This document shows positions 48,450-57,303 of a stretch of DNA of 64,000 nt, piece after piece. This DNA comes from Prevotella merdae (GTDB lineage Bacteria > Bacteroidota > Bacteroidia > Bacteroidales > Bacteroidaceae). The position numbers were made by a program, and so were the translations under genes. The first letter of the stretch is position 1; the number at the start of each line of letters is the position of its first letter. The stretch lies in the NCBI RefSeq assembly GCF_900290275.1, contig NZ_LT985323.1, forward strand, positions 1,505,514 through 1,569,513. The letters run 5' to 3'. Under the pieces are notes generated by a model. That model was not told the origin of the DNA. It saw nothing but the letters and a program-made list of their open reading frames with translations, and made no database searches.

Positions 48450-51440
48450 TTATTTTCTGAACTTTATTGTCTTTGTGCCAGACTTCAGTACGAACACTCC
48501 TTGAGGCAACGTCGAGAGCAGGCGCGGCCATAGGTCGTAAGTCACGGTTGTTGTGGTGACGAGTACTCCGTTGAGACCATACACCTTTAACGTTTCACCT
48601 ATCTCAAACACCTGGTCGGATGTGCTGATAGAGCCAATGCCTGTGAAGCCTTCGGAATCAACCGTAAAGTCGGCTATGTTTTTCTCGTCAGGCGTAACCA
48701 CGAAGGTATAGTATTGTCCATTATTGTAGTCTTCTTCGTTGAAAAAGAGCGTTCCGTTGTACTTGGCGTTCTTCGAGAGCATGGGCGTAAGCGTGATGGT
48801 TTGCGTTACGTTCTGCTGCAATATCACATTAGTTACCGAGTCTGCCACCATCTCGCCCTTTTCCTTGTCGTAGAAAATTGCCTTCACGACGGCTTTTCTG
48901 CTTATTTCCTCACCGTCCTCACGATTGTATGGGTAGTGATACTTCAGATCGAACTGCAGATTGGCTGTATATTGTGTGTCGTCTGCGTATGCCGCCTTGG
49001 CTGGAGCGTTGTTTGACGTCATCTTGCATGAGATGAGCTTCATATTGGGTGTTTTCAAGTTGTTTTTCAGCTCGTATCTCCAATAAGAAGGCTTGCCGTA
49101 AAAGTCGCGTGGCATCAGTCCGGCACGTTCGCCGTCGGGTGTCAGATAGCGGCACTTGAACTCATAGTTGCCCGTAAGCGGGTACAGGCGATTGTTGTAT
49201 GGAATTGTTGTGCCTACCGTCCAGTTCTCTATTACGGTCAATAGTCGCTCCTCCTTGGTGTCCTGATTTACTGCGTATATGCGCAGAGTCACCGGACTCG
49301 TGTTTTTGTTAGCGTATTTCAGGGCTGGTGAAAAGCCGTCCAAATAATATTCGTTTTCAAACGTTTTACAATTCAGCTCATCATTATCCATCACTAAACC
49401 GTCGTATGCATACACCAGGTCTGTGCCGTCAAGGATAGGATAGTTGGGCTTCTCCGCTACATCTATATATATGTCTTTTCCCATCACCACCTTAGTCTGT
49501 CCCTCTGGCACCAACACCTGATAGCGTCCGGCAGGCATGGTGAAGTTGTTGTCAACGTTCTTCGGCTCAAACTTGAAGGCTGTTGTGGCTGTGTAGTTGT
49601 TGTAGACGAAATTGAACGATACAGAGCTTGATCCGCTGGTGCCGTAAAGTTTGCCAGTATCCACATTACGGAACTGCAGGTAGGTGTTCTGTGAAGCACC
49701 CGATGCCTTTACGTTCAGATAGAAGCGTGTACCAGCATATATTTCGCTGGCAGGCGTAACATCTTCGATGGTGAGAGTCTTCACAAGGTCTTCTCCCTCC
49801 AAACCACGTATTATCATGCCCGTTCCTTCATTCACGATTTCGAGGGTAGGTATGAGTTGCTTCGGCATAGGGCAGAGTTGTGGCTTGTTGTCCTTGTCAT
49901 AATAAGCCATGCGCAGTTCGTATACGCCGTCAGCCACACCTTGCGGCACCTTTTTGAAGCTATTTGAAAGATTGTAGCGCGTGATGTCTGGCCATCCCTT
50001 AATGTCCAGTTGGTAAACTCCGGAAGTAAGATTTGTCACTATATGACCGTTATTGGCAAGAACGGTTATAATGTTTCTTTTCTTCGAGTCGTACGTATTG
50101 GTGACCATGAAGTAATACATGTTGCTTTTCGACGTCACAATGCTCTCGCTTGCTCTTGCCGGTGCTGCCTTAGCGTTGTGTTGCGGTGCCTTTACGGCAT
50201 CGCCACGCGAAGCAGCCCAGTCGCACACATGGAACGGCTGATAACACGCCTCCTGCCAGTCGGTGGTTCGCGGCTGTATGCCGATAATCATGGAGTGCTG
50301 GCAGCGATAGCCTTGTTCGTAATTGAATGTTCCGCCCGGGTTGAGTATCGCCACGTCGTAATATCCGTCGGCAACGCCGCCCCATCCCCAGTTGACGTGT
50401 ACATAGTTCTTGTCGTCAATGCCGTCAATGACGAAGGCGTGGTTTCTCGCGGGTTTGACAATGTAGCCGCCGCTCACGTCGCTCGCAGAATAGATGATGG
50501 GGCGTCCTGCCTCCATTTCATCCTGTATCATGCTCATCCATTTGTCCGTGGAGATGTAGTAATCGGAACTGCGTACCATGTCGACATAATAATGCAGGTC
50601 GCGTTCCACATACATACATTCATAATTGTAGTATCGGTTGAGGGCAACGAATGGAAGGTAAGCGCTGGTTTCGTCATAACCGAATTTTGCCTTGCTGGCT
50701 ACTGCAGCCTCAAATATCAGCTTGCCCACGGCATCCTTCTGTGTTTTTGTAGCGTTTACGCCATCGTAGGTGTTGAGCATGTTGTTCCAGTCGTAGGTGG
50801 TAGTAGAGTAGTCGATGTTGTATTCGGTCTCTGACTCTACGTCGGCATACTCCAGCTTGCCGTCACCCTTACGGTCCTGATGATAGTAATTGAGCACCTG
50901 AGCCAATGCTACGGGCACACAACCTGCCACTACCGTCTTCGTGCCGTTTGACGGGCATTTGCTGTTGTATGGTGCACCTTGATTCCATTGTGTCTTTAGC
51001 AGAGGTGCCACAGGAGCCACCGTCTTGCCCTCCCAGTGGGGTTCGGAAGTGGCGTCCGTGGCTGTCATTGCTTCACGATATTGCGCAAGCCACACCTTCA
51101 TGGCGTCAGGCATGTTGGTTGGGTCGATAGAACCCTTGTCTGAATAGCCCGCCACCAGTGTGTTGCCGTTGCCAGCGCACACCACGCAGTAGCCGCCTTC
51201 CTCGGCGTTGAAGGCATACACGCCGCCATTGTCGGCGGCTGCTCCGCCTTTACCCTTTACCTTTGCAATAGATTTGCCGATGTTAACTGTGGAGAGATTC
51301 ACAGCCCCACCTCTTTTCTGGGTCATGAAGCTCAACGCCGTCTCCTTGGCTTCGTCAGCGGTTTGTGCCGAGACCTGAGACGGCAAGACGAATGATGCCA
51401 ACATAATTGTTGACAAGAGTAAATTGTCTGTCTTCTTCAT
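48450..51440 (-). CDS. C10-family (streptopain-like) secreted cysteine protease
   Basis: 996 residues with signal peptide (ends near VSAQT, residue 26). A Spi-like propeptide (about 27-140) precedes the C10 domain: catalytic Cys174 (VAGCVPVALAQVL), His334 (ARNHAFVIDG) and N350-W351 (VHVNWGWGG). About 600 further residues are beta-rich. The tail (GETLKVYGLNGVL, LPQGVFVLKSGTKTIKFRK) is a T9SS sorting signal. C10 enzymes degrade host proteins; Prevotella interpain is of this family. It is the last gene of a minus-strand set with three secreted genes. Confidence 0.9.
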   Translation of the reverse strand: MKKTDNLLLSTIMLASFVLPSQVSAQTADEAKETALSFMTQKRGGAVNLSTVNIGKSIAKVKGKGGAAADNGGVYAFNAEEGGYCVVCAGNGNTLVAGYSDKGSIDPTNMPDAMKVWLAQYREAMTATDATSEPHWEGKTVAPVAPLLKTQWNQGAPYNSKCPSNGTKTVVAGCVPVALAQVLNYYHQDRKGDGKLEYADVESETEYNIDYSTTTYDWNNMLNTYDGVNATKTQKDAVGKLIFEAAVASKAKFGYDETSAYLPFVALNRYYNYECMYVERDLHYYVDMVRSSDYYISTDKWMSMIQDEMEAGRPIIYSASDVSGGYIVKPARNHAFVIDGIDDKNYVHVNWGWGGVADGYYDVAILNPGGTFNYEQGYRCQHSMIIGIQPRTTDWQEACYQPFHVCDWAASRGDAVKAPQHNAKAAPARASESIVTSKSNMYYFMVTNTYDSKKRNIITVLANNGHIVTNLTSGVYQLDIKGWPDITRYNLSNSFKKVPQGVADGVYELRMAYYDKDNKPQLCPMPKQLIPTLEIVNEGTGMIIRGLEGEDLVKTLTIEDVTPASEIYAGTRFYLNVKASGASQNTYLQFRNVDTGKLYGTSGSSSVSFNFVYNNYTATTAFKFEPKNVDNNFTMPAGRYQVLVPEGQTKVVMGKDIYIDVAEKPNYPILDGTDLVYAYDGLVMDNDELNCKTFENEYYLDGFSPALKYANKNTSPVTLRIYAVNQDTKEERLLTVIENWTVGTTIPYNNRLYPLTGNYEFKCRYLTPDGERAGLMPRDFYGKPSYWRYELKNNLKTPNMKLISCKMTSNNAPAKAAYADDTQYTANLQFDLKYHYPYNREDGEEISRKAVVKAIFYDKEKGEMVADSVTNVILQQNVTQTITLTPMLSKNAKYNGTLFFNEEDYNNGQYYTFVVTPDEKNIADFTVDSEGFTGIGSISTSDQVFEIGETLKVYGLNGVLVTTTTVTYDLWPRLLSTLPQGVFVLKSGTKTIKFRK

Positions 51441-51447
51441 TTGAGCA

Positions 51448-52395
51448 TTAAAATTTCTGATTTTTTATCTGTATGTCATAATAGTTGTCGCCGCATACGG
51501 TTCTGTGCTTTATGATGCTGAACTCATGAATGTTTGAGGGGACATTTGGAATTGTGATTAAAGCCTTCATAGGAATGTCTGGCTGAAGCGTAACGCCGTC
51601 CCAGTTGTCGATGCTTTTGCCGCCTATTGTCATCGTGTGCTTGTAGGAGTTGCCCTCGCTGTCGTATACTGCATGTCCGCTGCCGTCGCTGGCTGCCAGC
51701 TTGAACGCATTGGTTCCAATGTTCTTCACCGTGGCATCTACGATTACATTCTTGCCGGTCTTGTCGCGGTAAACCCTGTTGAGGTTGTACTGGAGAATGG
51801 GCAGCGACACGAATATGTTGTCGGCATTGGTGTTGCTTGGCATCTTGATGGCGTTGGAGCCAATAGTATAGCTGAACTTCTGGTTGTTCTTGCCGTCCTC
51901 CACAATGCCGCCGAAGCGCACACTCTTGATGAAGCGGCAGCTTGTGCTCACCTTCTTTATCGAGATGAATCCCTTGACGGGCACTCCAGAGGGCAACGTC
52001 TTGAACAGCTCGCCGCCCCAACCGTCTTCGCCTCCAACATTGAAGCTTATAGCGTGGATGTTGTTGTTGTCGTCGGTGGCATAGGCATCGTTTATTTCGC
52101 CCCAGAATGGGCGGAATGTGATGTCGCTCGTCGAGGTGTTAATTACTATGAACCGCAGCAACACCTCGTCGCCCCAGTATTCGCACGATGTCACCTTGAA
52201 GTCGATATGAGGAATGTAGCCCTTTGTGTCGCTGCTTGACGAGTTGCTGTTGTTGGATGTTTTAGTCGATTCGGTGGTTGCGTCAAGCAATGCTCCCGCT
52301 ACCTTGCCGAGTTTCTTGAAGAATTGGGCGTTGGCGTTCTGCACGCTGAGTGACGACAGCACCAGGGCCATGCCGATGATAGTTTTTGCTTTCAT
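51448..52395 (-). CDS. Exported protein of unknown function (operon partner of the C10 protease)
   Basis: 315 residues with signal peptide (MKAKTIIGMALVLSSLSVQNANAQ). Two beta-rich repeats, one around 65-160 (VTSCEYWGDEVLLRFIVIN) and one around 190-300 (LPILQYNLNRVYRDKTGKNVIVDATVKN), resemble each other, so the mature chain may be a duplicated Ig-like unit. A fragment at 54338-54637 seems to be a paralogue. No catalytic motif. It starts 7 bp before the C10 gene. Confidence 0.68.
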   Translation of the reverse strand: MKAKTIIGMALVLSSLSVQNANAQFFKKLGKVAGALLDATTESTKTSNNSNSSSSDTKGYIPHIDFKVTSCEYWGDEVLLRFIVINTSTSDITFRPFWGEINDAYATDDNNNIHAISFNVGGEDGWGGELFKTLPSGVPVKGFISIKKVSTSCRFIKSVRFGGIVEDGKNNQKFSYTIGSNAIKMPSNTNADNIFVSLPILQYNLNRVYRDKTGKNVIVDATVKNIGTNAFKLAASDGSGHAVYDSEGNSYKHTMTIGGKSIDNWDGVTLQPDIPMKALITIPNVPSNIHEFSIIKHRTVCGDNYYDIQIKNQKF

Positions 52396-52419
52396 ATTTT
52401 TATAGATTTCTTCTTGTTA

Positions 52420-53625
52420 CTATTTAGCATTGATTGTGTAAGTCTCGAACGTGTCGTAGTCGTTGAAGTCGTTGAAGTCGAATTTTACGCCTTTCGCGCC
52501 TTTCTGCAGCTGCTGGTACTTCGCCCATCCGCTCTCGTTGAACACTTGGTTGCCAAAGCTTATCGTCACCTTGCCGCCTTCGAACGAGGCGATGGCGTTC
52601 TGCGACTCCGAGTCATACGACCATTCAGCTGCGTCTTTTAGCTTCTCCACAGCATCTCTGACGAATGTATGCGTGTTTGCTACTTTTCCGCCGAGCTTTA
52701 TCGGCAGTTTCTCTACCTCTATGCTCTTAATCTTTCCCTTGCCGTCGCCGATGGCGGTGAAGAGGGTGGTGTGCGTTTTGTCGCTGAACTCGCAAACGGT
52801 CATGTCCGACTGGTTAACCGGTATCTCTTCCTTGTAGCAGTATATGTAGCACGAGTCGGGCATTTCGCTTATCTTCGCACCAATCTTTACAGGACCAACG
52901 CCTTCTGTCGTTGCGCGTTTGTCGGTGTAGTCGAAGTAGGTGTTGTAGTCGACAAGTTCAATAGAGGCGATGCTGTCGAGCGACATGAGATAATGCATCT
53001 GCTTGTCGTACTTGTCGTTGTCTTCAAGAGTCTCGTCAAGTGAGCAAGCGTTGTACTCTCCGATTGTGAACTGCAAGTTCTGGTATGAGTGGAAATGTGC
53101 CATACCTTTATCTGTTACAGTTCCATCGGCAGCCTTGCCGAGATAATACAATTCTGGAGTGACCTGTGAATTGTCGTTACGTTTGAGCTTTACGGTTATA
53201 TAGCCACCCATGGCATCGGCTGTGTCAACCCTTGCGGTAATGTTCAAGTCGCCGAACTTCATTCCCGTCTTGTCTTCAAGCGGGAAGTCCTTGCCCGACT
53301 CAAGTCGTGCCATGTCGTCAACCAATGCCTTGCGCGTGTCGTCGCCTATCTTGTCGTGTATGCGCTTCTGCATCTTTTCGTATTCCTTCAGAAAGTCGTC
53401 GCTTGACACGTTGATGGCGTGCTTGTCGCGGGCTTTTTCCATTAGTTTCTTCATGTTGTCGGCCTCCGAATGGTATGCTTCGTAGCACTTGGCGCGTGCC
53501 TCCGGTATGCTTCCCAACACGCCGTTGCCCGTGAAACTGTAGCCGTCTACGCTGTTGCCGCATGAGCACATAATTGCCGTTGTGGCTATAAGCGCCGATA
53601 TCATGCACTTCGTTCTTTTGTTCAT
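52420..53625 (-). CDS. Lipoprotein of unknown function
   Basis: 401 residues from the ATG at 53625 (a TTG two codons earlier is unlikely). Lipoprotein signal MNKRTKCMISALIATTAIMCSC, lipid Cys near 22. Residues about 35-100 are helical (AKCYEAYHSEADNMKKLMEKARDK style), followed by a mixed beta region with ITARVDTADAMGGYITVKLKRND. The C terminus (FDFNDFNDYDTFETYTINAK) is Asp-rich. No family recognised. Confidence 0.65.
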   Translation of the reverse strand: MNKRTKCMISALIATTAIMCSCGNSVDGYSFTGNGVLGSIPEARAKCYEAYHSEADNMKKLMEKARDKHAINVSSDDFLKEYEKMQKRIHDKIGDDTRKALVDDMARLESGKDFPLEDKTGMKFGDLNITARVDTADAMGGYITVKLKRNDNSQVTPELYYLGKAADGTVTDKGMAHFHSYQNLQFTIGEYNACSLDETLEDNDKYDKQMHYLMSLDSIASIELVDYNTYFDYTDKRATTEGVGPVKIGAKISEMPDSCYIYCYKEEIPVNQSDMTVCEFSDKTHTTLFTAIGDGKGKIKSIEVEKLPIKLGGKVANTHTFVRDAVEKLKDAAEWSYDSESQNAIASFEGGKVTISFGNQVFNESGWAKYQQLQKGAKGVKFDFNDFNDYDTFETYTINAK

Positions 53626-53643
53626 ATGCAATGTTTTATTGGT

Positions 53644-54321
53644 TTAATAATACACTATTGTGCGGGTCTCTGTCCACGGGTCGCGTCCGGTGGCGCCGTG
53701 GCACGTGCGCTTGGTCCAGTTGCCTTGCTCGTCTATCTTGGTGTAGTCGTAGGTTACGTTTTCCTCGTAGGTTATCGGTTCATCGGCTCCCATTTCGCTT
53801 ATCTCGCCCTTGCAGTAGCGCGAGCTTACGAAGCCTTTGTCGTTGTACTTGTATGTGTAGTTGTCGGTTCCAGAGTCAGCATCGCTCATCGACGACTTCT
53901 TCACACGGCCGTTGGCATCGTAGCTGAACAAATAGCTTGTGAGTTCGTTCTCGCCGAGCGCGTATCTCTCTATCAGTCCTTGCTTGTTGCGCGAGATGTT
54001 CTCCTTGCGACCGTTGATGGTCGTCAGGTTGCCATGCTTGTCGAAGGCGTAGGTTATGGTCTCATCGTTGGCTTCGGCGTTCTTCCACTTGCAGGTCTTC
54101 ACGTTGCCCACAAGCTGGAATGTCGGGCGGTCGCCGGGCTTGTTGGCTTCGGTTTTGGGCTGCTGTTCCGGCTGGGCCGTAGCTGTGGGGTCGGTGGCAG
54201 TTGTGTCAGCCTGCTCAACGTTGGGTGTAGGTTGTTCCTTTGTGCCATTCTTGCACGATAGTGTTGTAAATGTTATGGCAGCGAAAGTAGCTACCATAAT
54301 CGAATAGAAAGGTTTTCTCAT
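53644..54321 (-). CDS. Lipoprotein with YD-like repeats
   Basis: 225 residues. Lipoprotein signal MRKPFYSIMVATFAAITFTTLSC. After a Thr/Pro/Gln-rich linker (25-65) come four YD-like units: ITYAFDKHGNLTTING, SYLFSYDANGRVKKSSM, YTYKYNDKGFVSSRYCKG and VTYDYTKIDEQGNWTKRT. These resemble the ectodomain repeats of the receptor kinase at 25322. Function is unknown; probably on the outer membrane. Confidence 0.75.
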   Translation of the reverse strand: MRKPFYSIMVATFAAITFTTLSCKNGTKEQPTPNVEQADTTATDPTATAQPEQQPKTEANKPGDRPTFQLVGNVKTCKWKNAEANDETITYAFDKHGNLTTINGRKENISRNKQGLIERYALGENELTSYLFSYDANGRVKKSSMSDADSGTDNYTYKYNDKGFVSSRYCKGEISEMGADEPITYEENVTYDYTKIDEQGNWTKRTCHGATGRDPWTETRTIVYY

Positions 54322-54337
54322 AGTTTTATGGGTTTAG

Positions 54338-54637
54338 TTATTTTACTGCAATGTTGTAGAATGCAACCTCGTGGTCGCCAAATGGATAGTTGTTGGCGAT
54401 ACAGCTCAGTTCGAAACAGAATGTCTTGGCATTGGGCTTTACATTCTCAATGCGGACGGTGTACTGCTGTGTTGCCGACTGGCGCAGCTTGGTGGCAATG
54501 CCTGTCTGGAAGTTGGAGCCATTGAGAGATATTCCCATATAGTTGTATTCCTCGTTGGTGTTGTCTTTTGCGTCGTCGGTGGTTAGTTGGAAGTCGTACA
54601 GGTCTTTGCCGGTGTTGTTACCTTGCAAAAATAACAA
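54338..54637 (-). pseudogene. 5'-truncated paralogue of the exported protein at 51448
   Basis: An open frame of about 99 residues starts only at TTG (no ATG, and a TAA lies about 45 bases upstream). No signal peptide is present, while all other genes of the set have one. The frame (GISLNGSNFQTGIATKL, VRIENVKPNAKTFCFEL) aligns loosely with the middle of the 51448 product. I read it as a remnant whose 5' end was lost, perhaps through the repeat at 54.7 kb. Alternatively it is a short intact gene; homology is by eye. Confidence 0.5.
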
Positions 54638-54721
54638 TAATTTAAGAACAGAAGAAACAATATCGAAAAATTTTTATATGAAAATAATGCAACCCCTATA
54701 TTTTAGGAGGCTAAAATGCTA

Positions 54722-54790
54722 ACCGTACCACGCAAATGGCTATAGTATTGATAATGTATAGCTTACGTGGTACGGTTCGTAGACCGTACC
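54722..54790. repeat. Palindromic repeat, second copy of the IS target site
   Basis: ACCGTACCACGCAAATGGCTATAG (54723-54746) and GGTACGGTTCGTAGACCGTACC (54769-54790). The second is self-complementary (GGTACGGT/ACCGTACC arms). The same sequences bracket the IS at 45.4 and 47.2 kb. Confidence 0.8.
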
Positions 54791-54819
54791 TTCTACAGTT
54801 TCGTGGATAATTCGTGTTG

Positions 54820-56253
54820 TTATAGCGTGAAGTCGAATGCCAGTCCGCCACCCTCGTTGTTCTTCACGCTTATGCTGCCTCCATGCAGAATGACGGCATT
54901 CTTGACGATAGCGAGTCCCAGTCCTGTGCCACCCATTTTTCTTGATCGTCCCTTGTCCACGCGGTAGAAGCGCTCGAAGAGGCGTGGCAGATGTTCGGCG
55001 GGCACGCCCACGCCGTTGTCGCAGAATGAGAAGTGCCACTTGGGCAAGTAGTTTGCGTCGTCGTAGGTTTCGTGGCGGTTGATTGGGGTGGCAGCGAGTG
55101 TGATGGTGGTTCCCTCGCCAGCGTATGCGATGGCGTTGTCGGTTAGGTTGCGAAATACGCTGTACAGCAAACTGGGGTTGCCCTTCACTACGATTCCTTG
55201 TGGCAGATTGTTGACAACAGCCATGTGCTTCTGTTGCAGCTGTAGGGCCGTTTCCTTCTGTATGTTGGCCACGATGTCCGAGATGTTCACCTGCTCGTTG
55301 CCCATCATCTCGGGCGCGTCGTCCATGCGGTTTAGGGTTGAGATGTCTTGCAGCAACGACGTTAGGCGCTGGCTTTGGGCGTAGCATCGCTTAAGGAACA
55401 TGTCGCGTGCCGTGTCGCTGGTGTTGGGATTGTCAAGAATTGTTTCCAGATAGCCCTGAATGCTTGCCACAGGCGTCTTGAGCTCGTGGGCAATGTTCTG
55501 CGTCAGTTGGCGTTTAAGCACGTCTTGCTCGCGTCGTGTGGTCTGCAATCGCTTGTAAATCTTTATTATGCGTTCAGCAATTTCGCCCAGTTCGTCGGCA
55601 GGAAAGCCAACAAGATCCTCTGTGTCGAGCGATTCGCCGTGGTCGGCACGTGTGGCAAATGTGCGCAGCCTCTGAATGTTGTCGTCCAGTCGGCGTGTAA
55701 AGCGGTACAGTATGACGGTAAGCAGCAATATGGCGCCGAATGCAAACCAGATGTAGTGTTGGTCGGCCTGTAGCGACTTGGCAAGGTCGCTGGTGTAGGG
55801 CAGGGCCGTGCGAATGATGAGCGAGTCGTTGGCAAAGTATGTGGCCGAGTAGAAGAAGTCGCCGTTGACGGTCTTGCTGTTGCGCTCCACGGTAGAGCCC
55901 ACGCCCTTGCTCAAGGCGGCTGCCACCTCGGGTCGCGAGGCATGGTTGGCAACATGTCCGTATTGCTTAAGGCTGCTGTCGTACATCACATGTCCGCTGG
56001 GCGATATAAGCGTAACGCGCAGATGGGGCATGTTGTGCGACTTGACGTAAGCGTCGAGCGCCTGTTCCGAGTAGTCGGGAAAGAGGTGCAGATATTCCTC
56101 CATGCGCGTGTTGTAGTCTTGCAGCTTAAGGTTTAGGGTGTCCACCTTATACTGCTTCTCCCTGGTTTGCTGAAACACGATGAATGCCACGGCAAAGACC
56201 AGGAACACGGACAGCACGCTGAGATAGAGCTTGGTTCCAACGGATATTCGCAT
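54820..56253 (-). CDS. Membrane sensor histidine kinase (PhoR-like)
   Basis: 477 residues. Transmembrane helices at about 9-27 and 168-184 flank a periplasmic sensor region (28-167). A short HAMP-like part (about 185-240) leads to the HisKA domain with phospho-accepting His256 (NIAHELKTPVASIQGY), and a HATPase_c domain with N-box FRNLTDNAIAY, G1 box FCDNGVGV and GTGLGLAIVK. It would phosphorylate the response regulator encoded upstream on the same strand. All catalytic boxes are intact. Confidence 0.94.
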   Translation of the reverse strand: MRISVGTKLYLSVLSVFLVFAVAFIVFQQTREKQYKVDTLNLKLQDYNTRMEEYLHLFPDYSEQALDAYVKSHNMPHLRVTLISPSGHVMYDSSLKQYGHVANHASRPEVAAALSKGVGSTVERNSKTVNGDFFYSATYFANDSLIIRTALPYTSDLAKSLQADQHYIWFAFGAILLLTVILYRFTRRLDDNIQRLRTFATRADHGESLDTEDLVGFPADELGEIAERIIKIYKRLQTTRREQDVLKRQLTQNIAHELKTPVASIQGYLETILDNPNTSDTARDMFLKRCYAQSQRLTSLLQDISTLNRMDDAPEMMGNEQVNISDIVANIQKETALQLQQKHMAVVNNLPQGIVVKGNPSLLYSVFRNLTDNAIAYAGEGTTITLAATPINRHETYDDANYLPKWHFSFCDNGVGVPAEHLPRLFERFYRVDKGRSRKMGGTGLGLAIVKNAVILHGGSISVKNNEGGGLAFDFTL

Positions 56254-56265
56254 AGTTTTTCGGTT

Positions 56266-56367
56266 TGTTTTTTATTGTTTTAGCGCCTTTTCTTATTATT
56301 TAGCGCCCTTTTCTATTGTTTTTAGCCCCTTTTTTTATTGTTTTTGAACGCCTTTTTTATTGTTTTA
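56266..56367. repeat. Four imperfect TTTTTTATTGTTTTAGCGCC repeats
   Basis: A unit of about 27-30 bp recurs four times between the kinase and response-regulator genes (TTTTATTGTTTTAGCGCC, TATTATTTAGCGCCC, TATTGTTTTTAGCCCC, TATTGTTTTTGAACGCC). Each unit can form a minor stem only. It may tune the relative expression of the two genes. Confidence 0.6.
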
Positions 56368-57054
56368 AGCATCAAAGTAGTAGCCAAATCCCAGGCGCGT
56401 TACGATGCACTTGGCAAATGGGCCAATCTTCTTTCTAAGGCGCGTGATGTTTACGTCCACGGTTCGGTCGAGCACCAGCACGTCCTTTGGCCATATGCGC
56501 TCAATAAGCTCCTGTCGTGAGAATACGCGTCCACGCTCGCTAAGCAGTAGGTTTAGCAGCTCAAACTCGGTCTTGGTGAATGGCACGTCCTCGCCCTCGA
56601 TGCTTACCGTCTTCTTGTCGAGGTTCATAATGATGCCCTGGTACGACAGCACCTGTGGCTCGCCCTCGTCGGCGCTGGTGGCTGTGCGTCGCAGTACGGC
56701 GCGCACCCTAACCATAACCTCGCGCAGGGAGAAAGGCTTTGATATGTAGTCGTCGGCACCCAGGTTGAATCCGGTAACGGTGTCGTTCTCGGTGTCGCGT
56801 GCTGTTAGGAATATGATGGGCACGTTGGCAGTTGTGGGTCTTTCCTTCAGCTTGCGCGCCATGGCAAATCCTGACATTCCGCCCATCATCACGTCGAGCA
56901 GCAAGAGCGAGAACGAGGCTATGTCCATCTGCAACGCCTCCTCGGCCGACGAGGCTGTAGCCACCTCGTAGCCCTCGGTTTCAAGATTGAACTTAAGGAT
57001 TTCGAGCAAGTCCTGTTCGTCGTCCACAACAAGTATTCTCTGGTTCTGTTTCAT
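56365..57054 (-). CDS. OmpR/PhoB-family response regulator
   Basis: 229 residues. Receiver domain (1-118) has the acidic pair D11-D12 (VVDDEQD), phospho-acceptor D54 (LLLDVMMGG), and the Thr and Lys in FLTARD and YISKPF. The C-terminal winged helix (about 130-228) includes FTKTEFELLNLLLSERGRVFSR and VDVNITRLRKKIG. It is the upstream partner of the histidine kinase, with a 111-bp gap that carries repeats. Confidence 0.95.
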   Translation of the reverse strand: MKQNQRILVVDDEQDLLEILKFNLETEGYEVATASSAEEALQMDIASFSLLLLDVMMGGMSGFAMARKLKERPTTANVPIIFLTARDTENDTVTGFNLGADDYISKPFSLREVMVRVRAVLRRTATSADEGEPQVLSYQGIIMNLDKKTVSIEGEDVPFTKTEFELLNLLLSERGRVFSRQELIERIWPKDVLVLDRTVDVNITRLRKKIGPFAKCIVTRLGFGYYFDA

Positions 57055-57206
57055 CTTATATTTAATAATGTATATAGTTTTCAGCCGTGTAATTGTAAAG
57101 AAATTGTATCTTTTCTTTGATTACGTTGCAAAGATACACATTCTGCTCATCATACATATTGCACAGGCGTTACAATTTTGTTACATCAAAATATCTATCT
57201 TTATTT

Positions 57207-57237
57207 TTTGTGCTTTCAACCATTTGCATTAACTTTG
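57207..57237 (+). promoter_or_regulatory. Bacteroidetes-type promoter of dxs
   Basis: TTTG (57207-57210), 19-bp spacer, TAACTTTG (57230-57237). The dxs ATG at 57304 is 66 bp downstream. Confidence 0.65.
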
Positions 57238-57303
57238 CATATTGCATCTGCCTTGCCGCCATAAAATGAATGGTAGGGGCAGGCAAATCTCAAATATAGT
57301 TTC

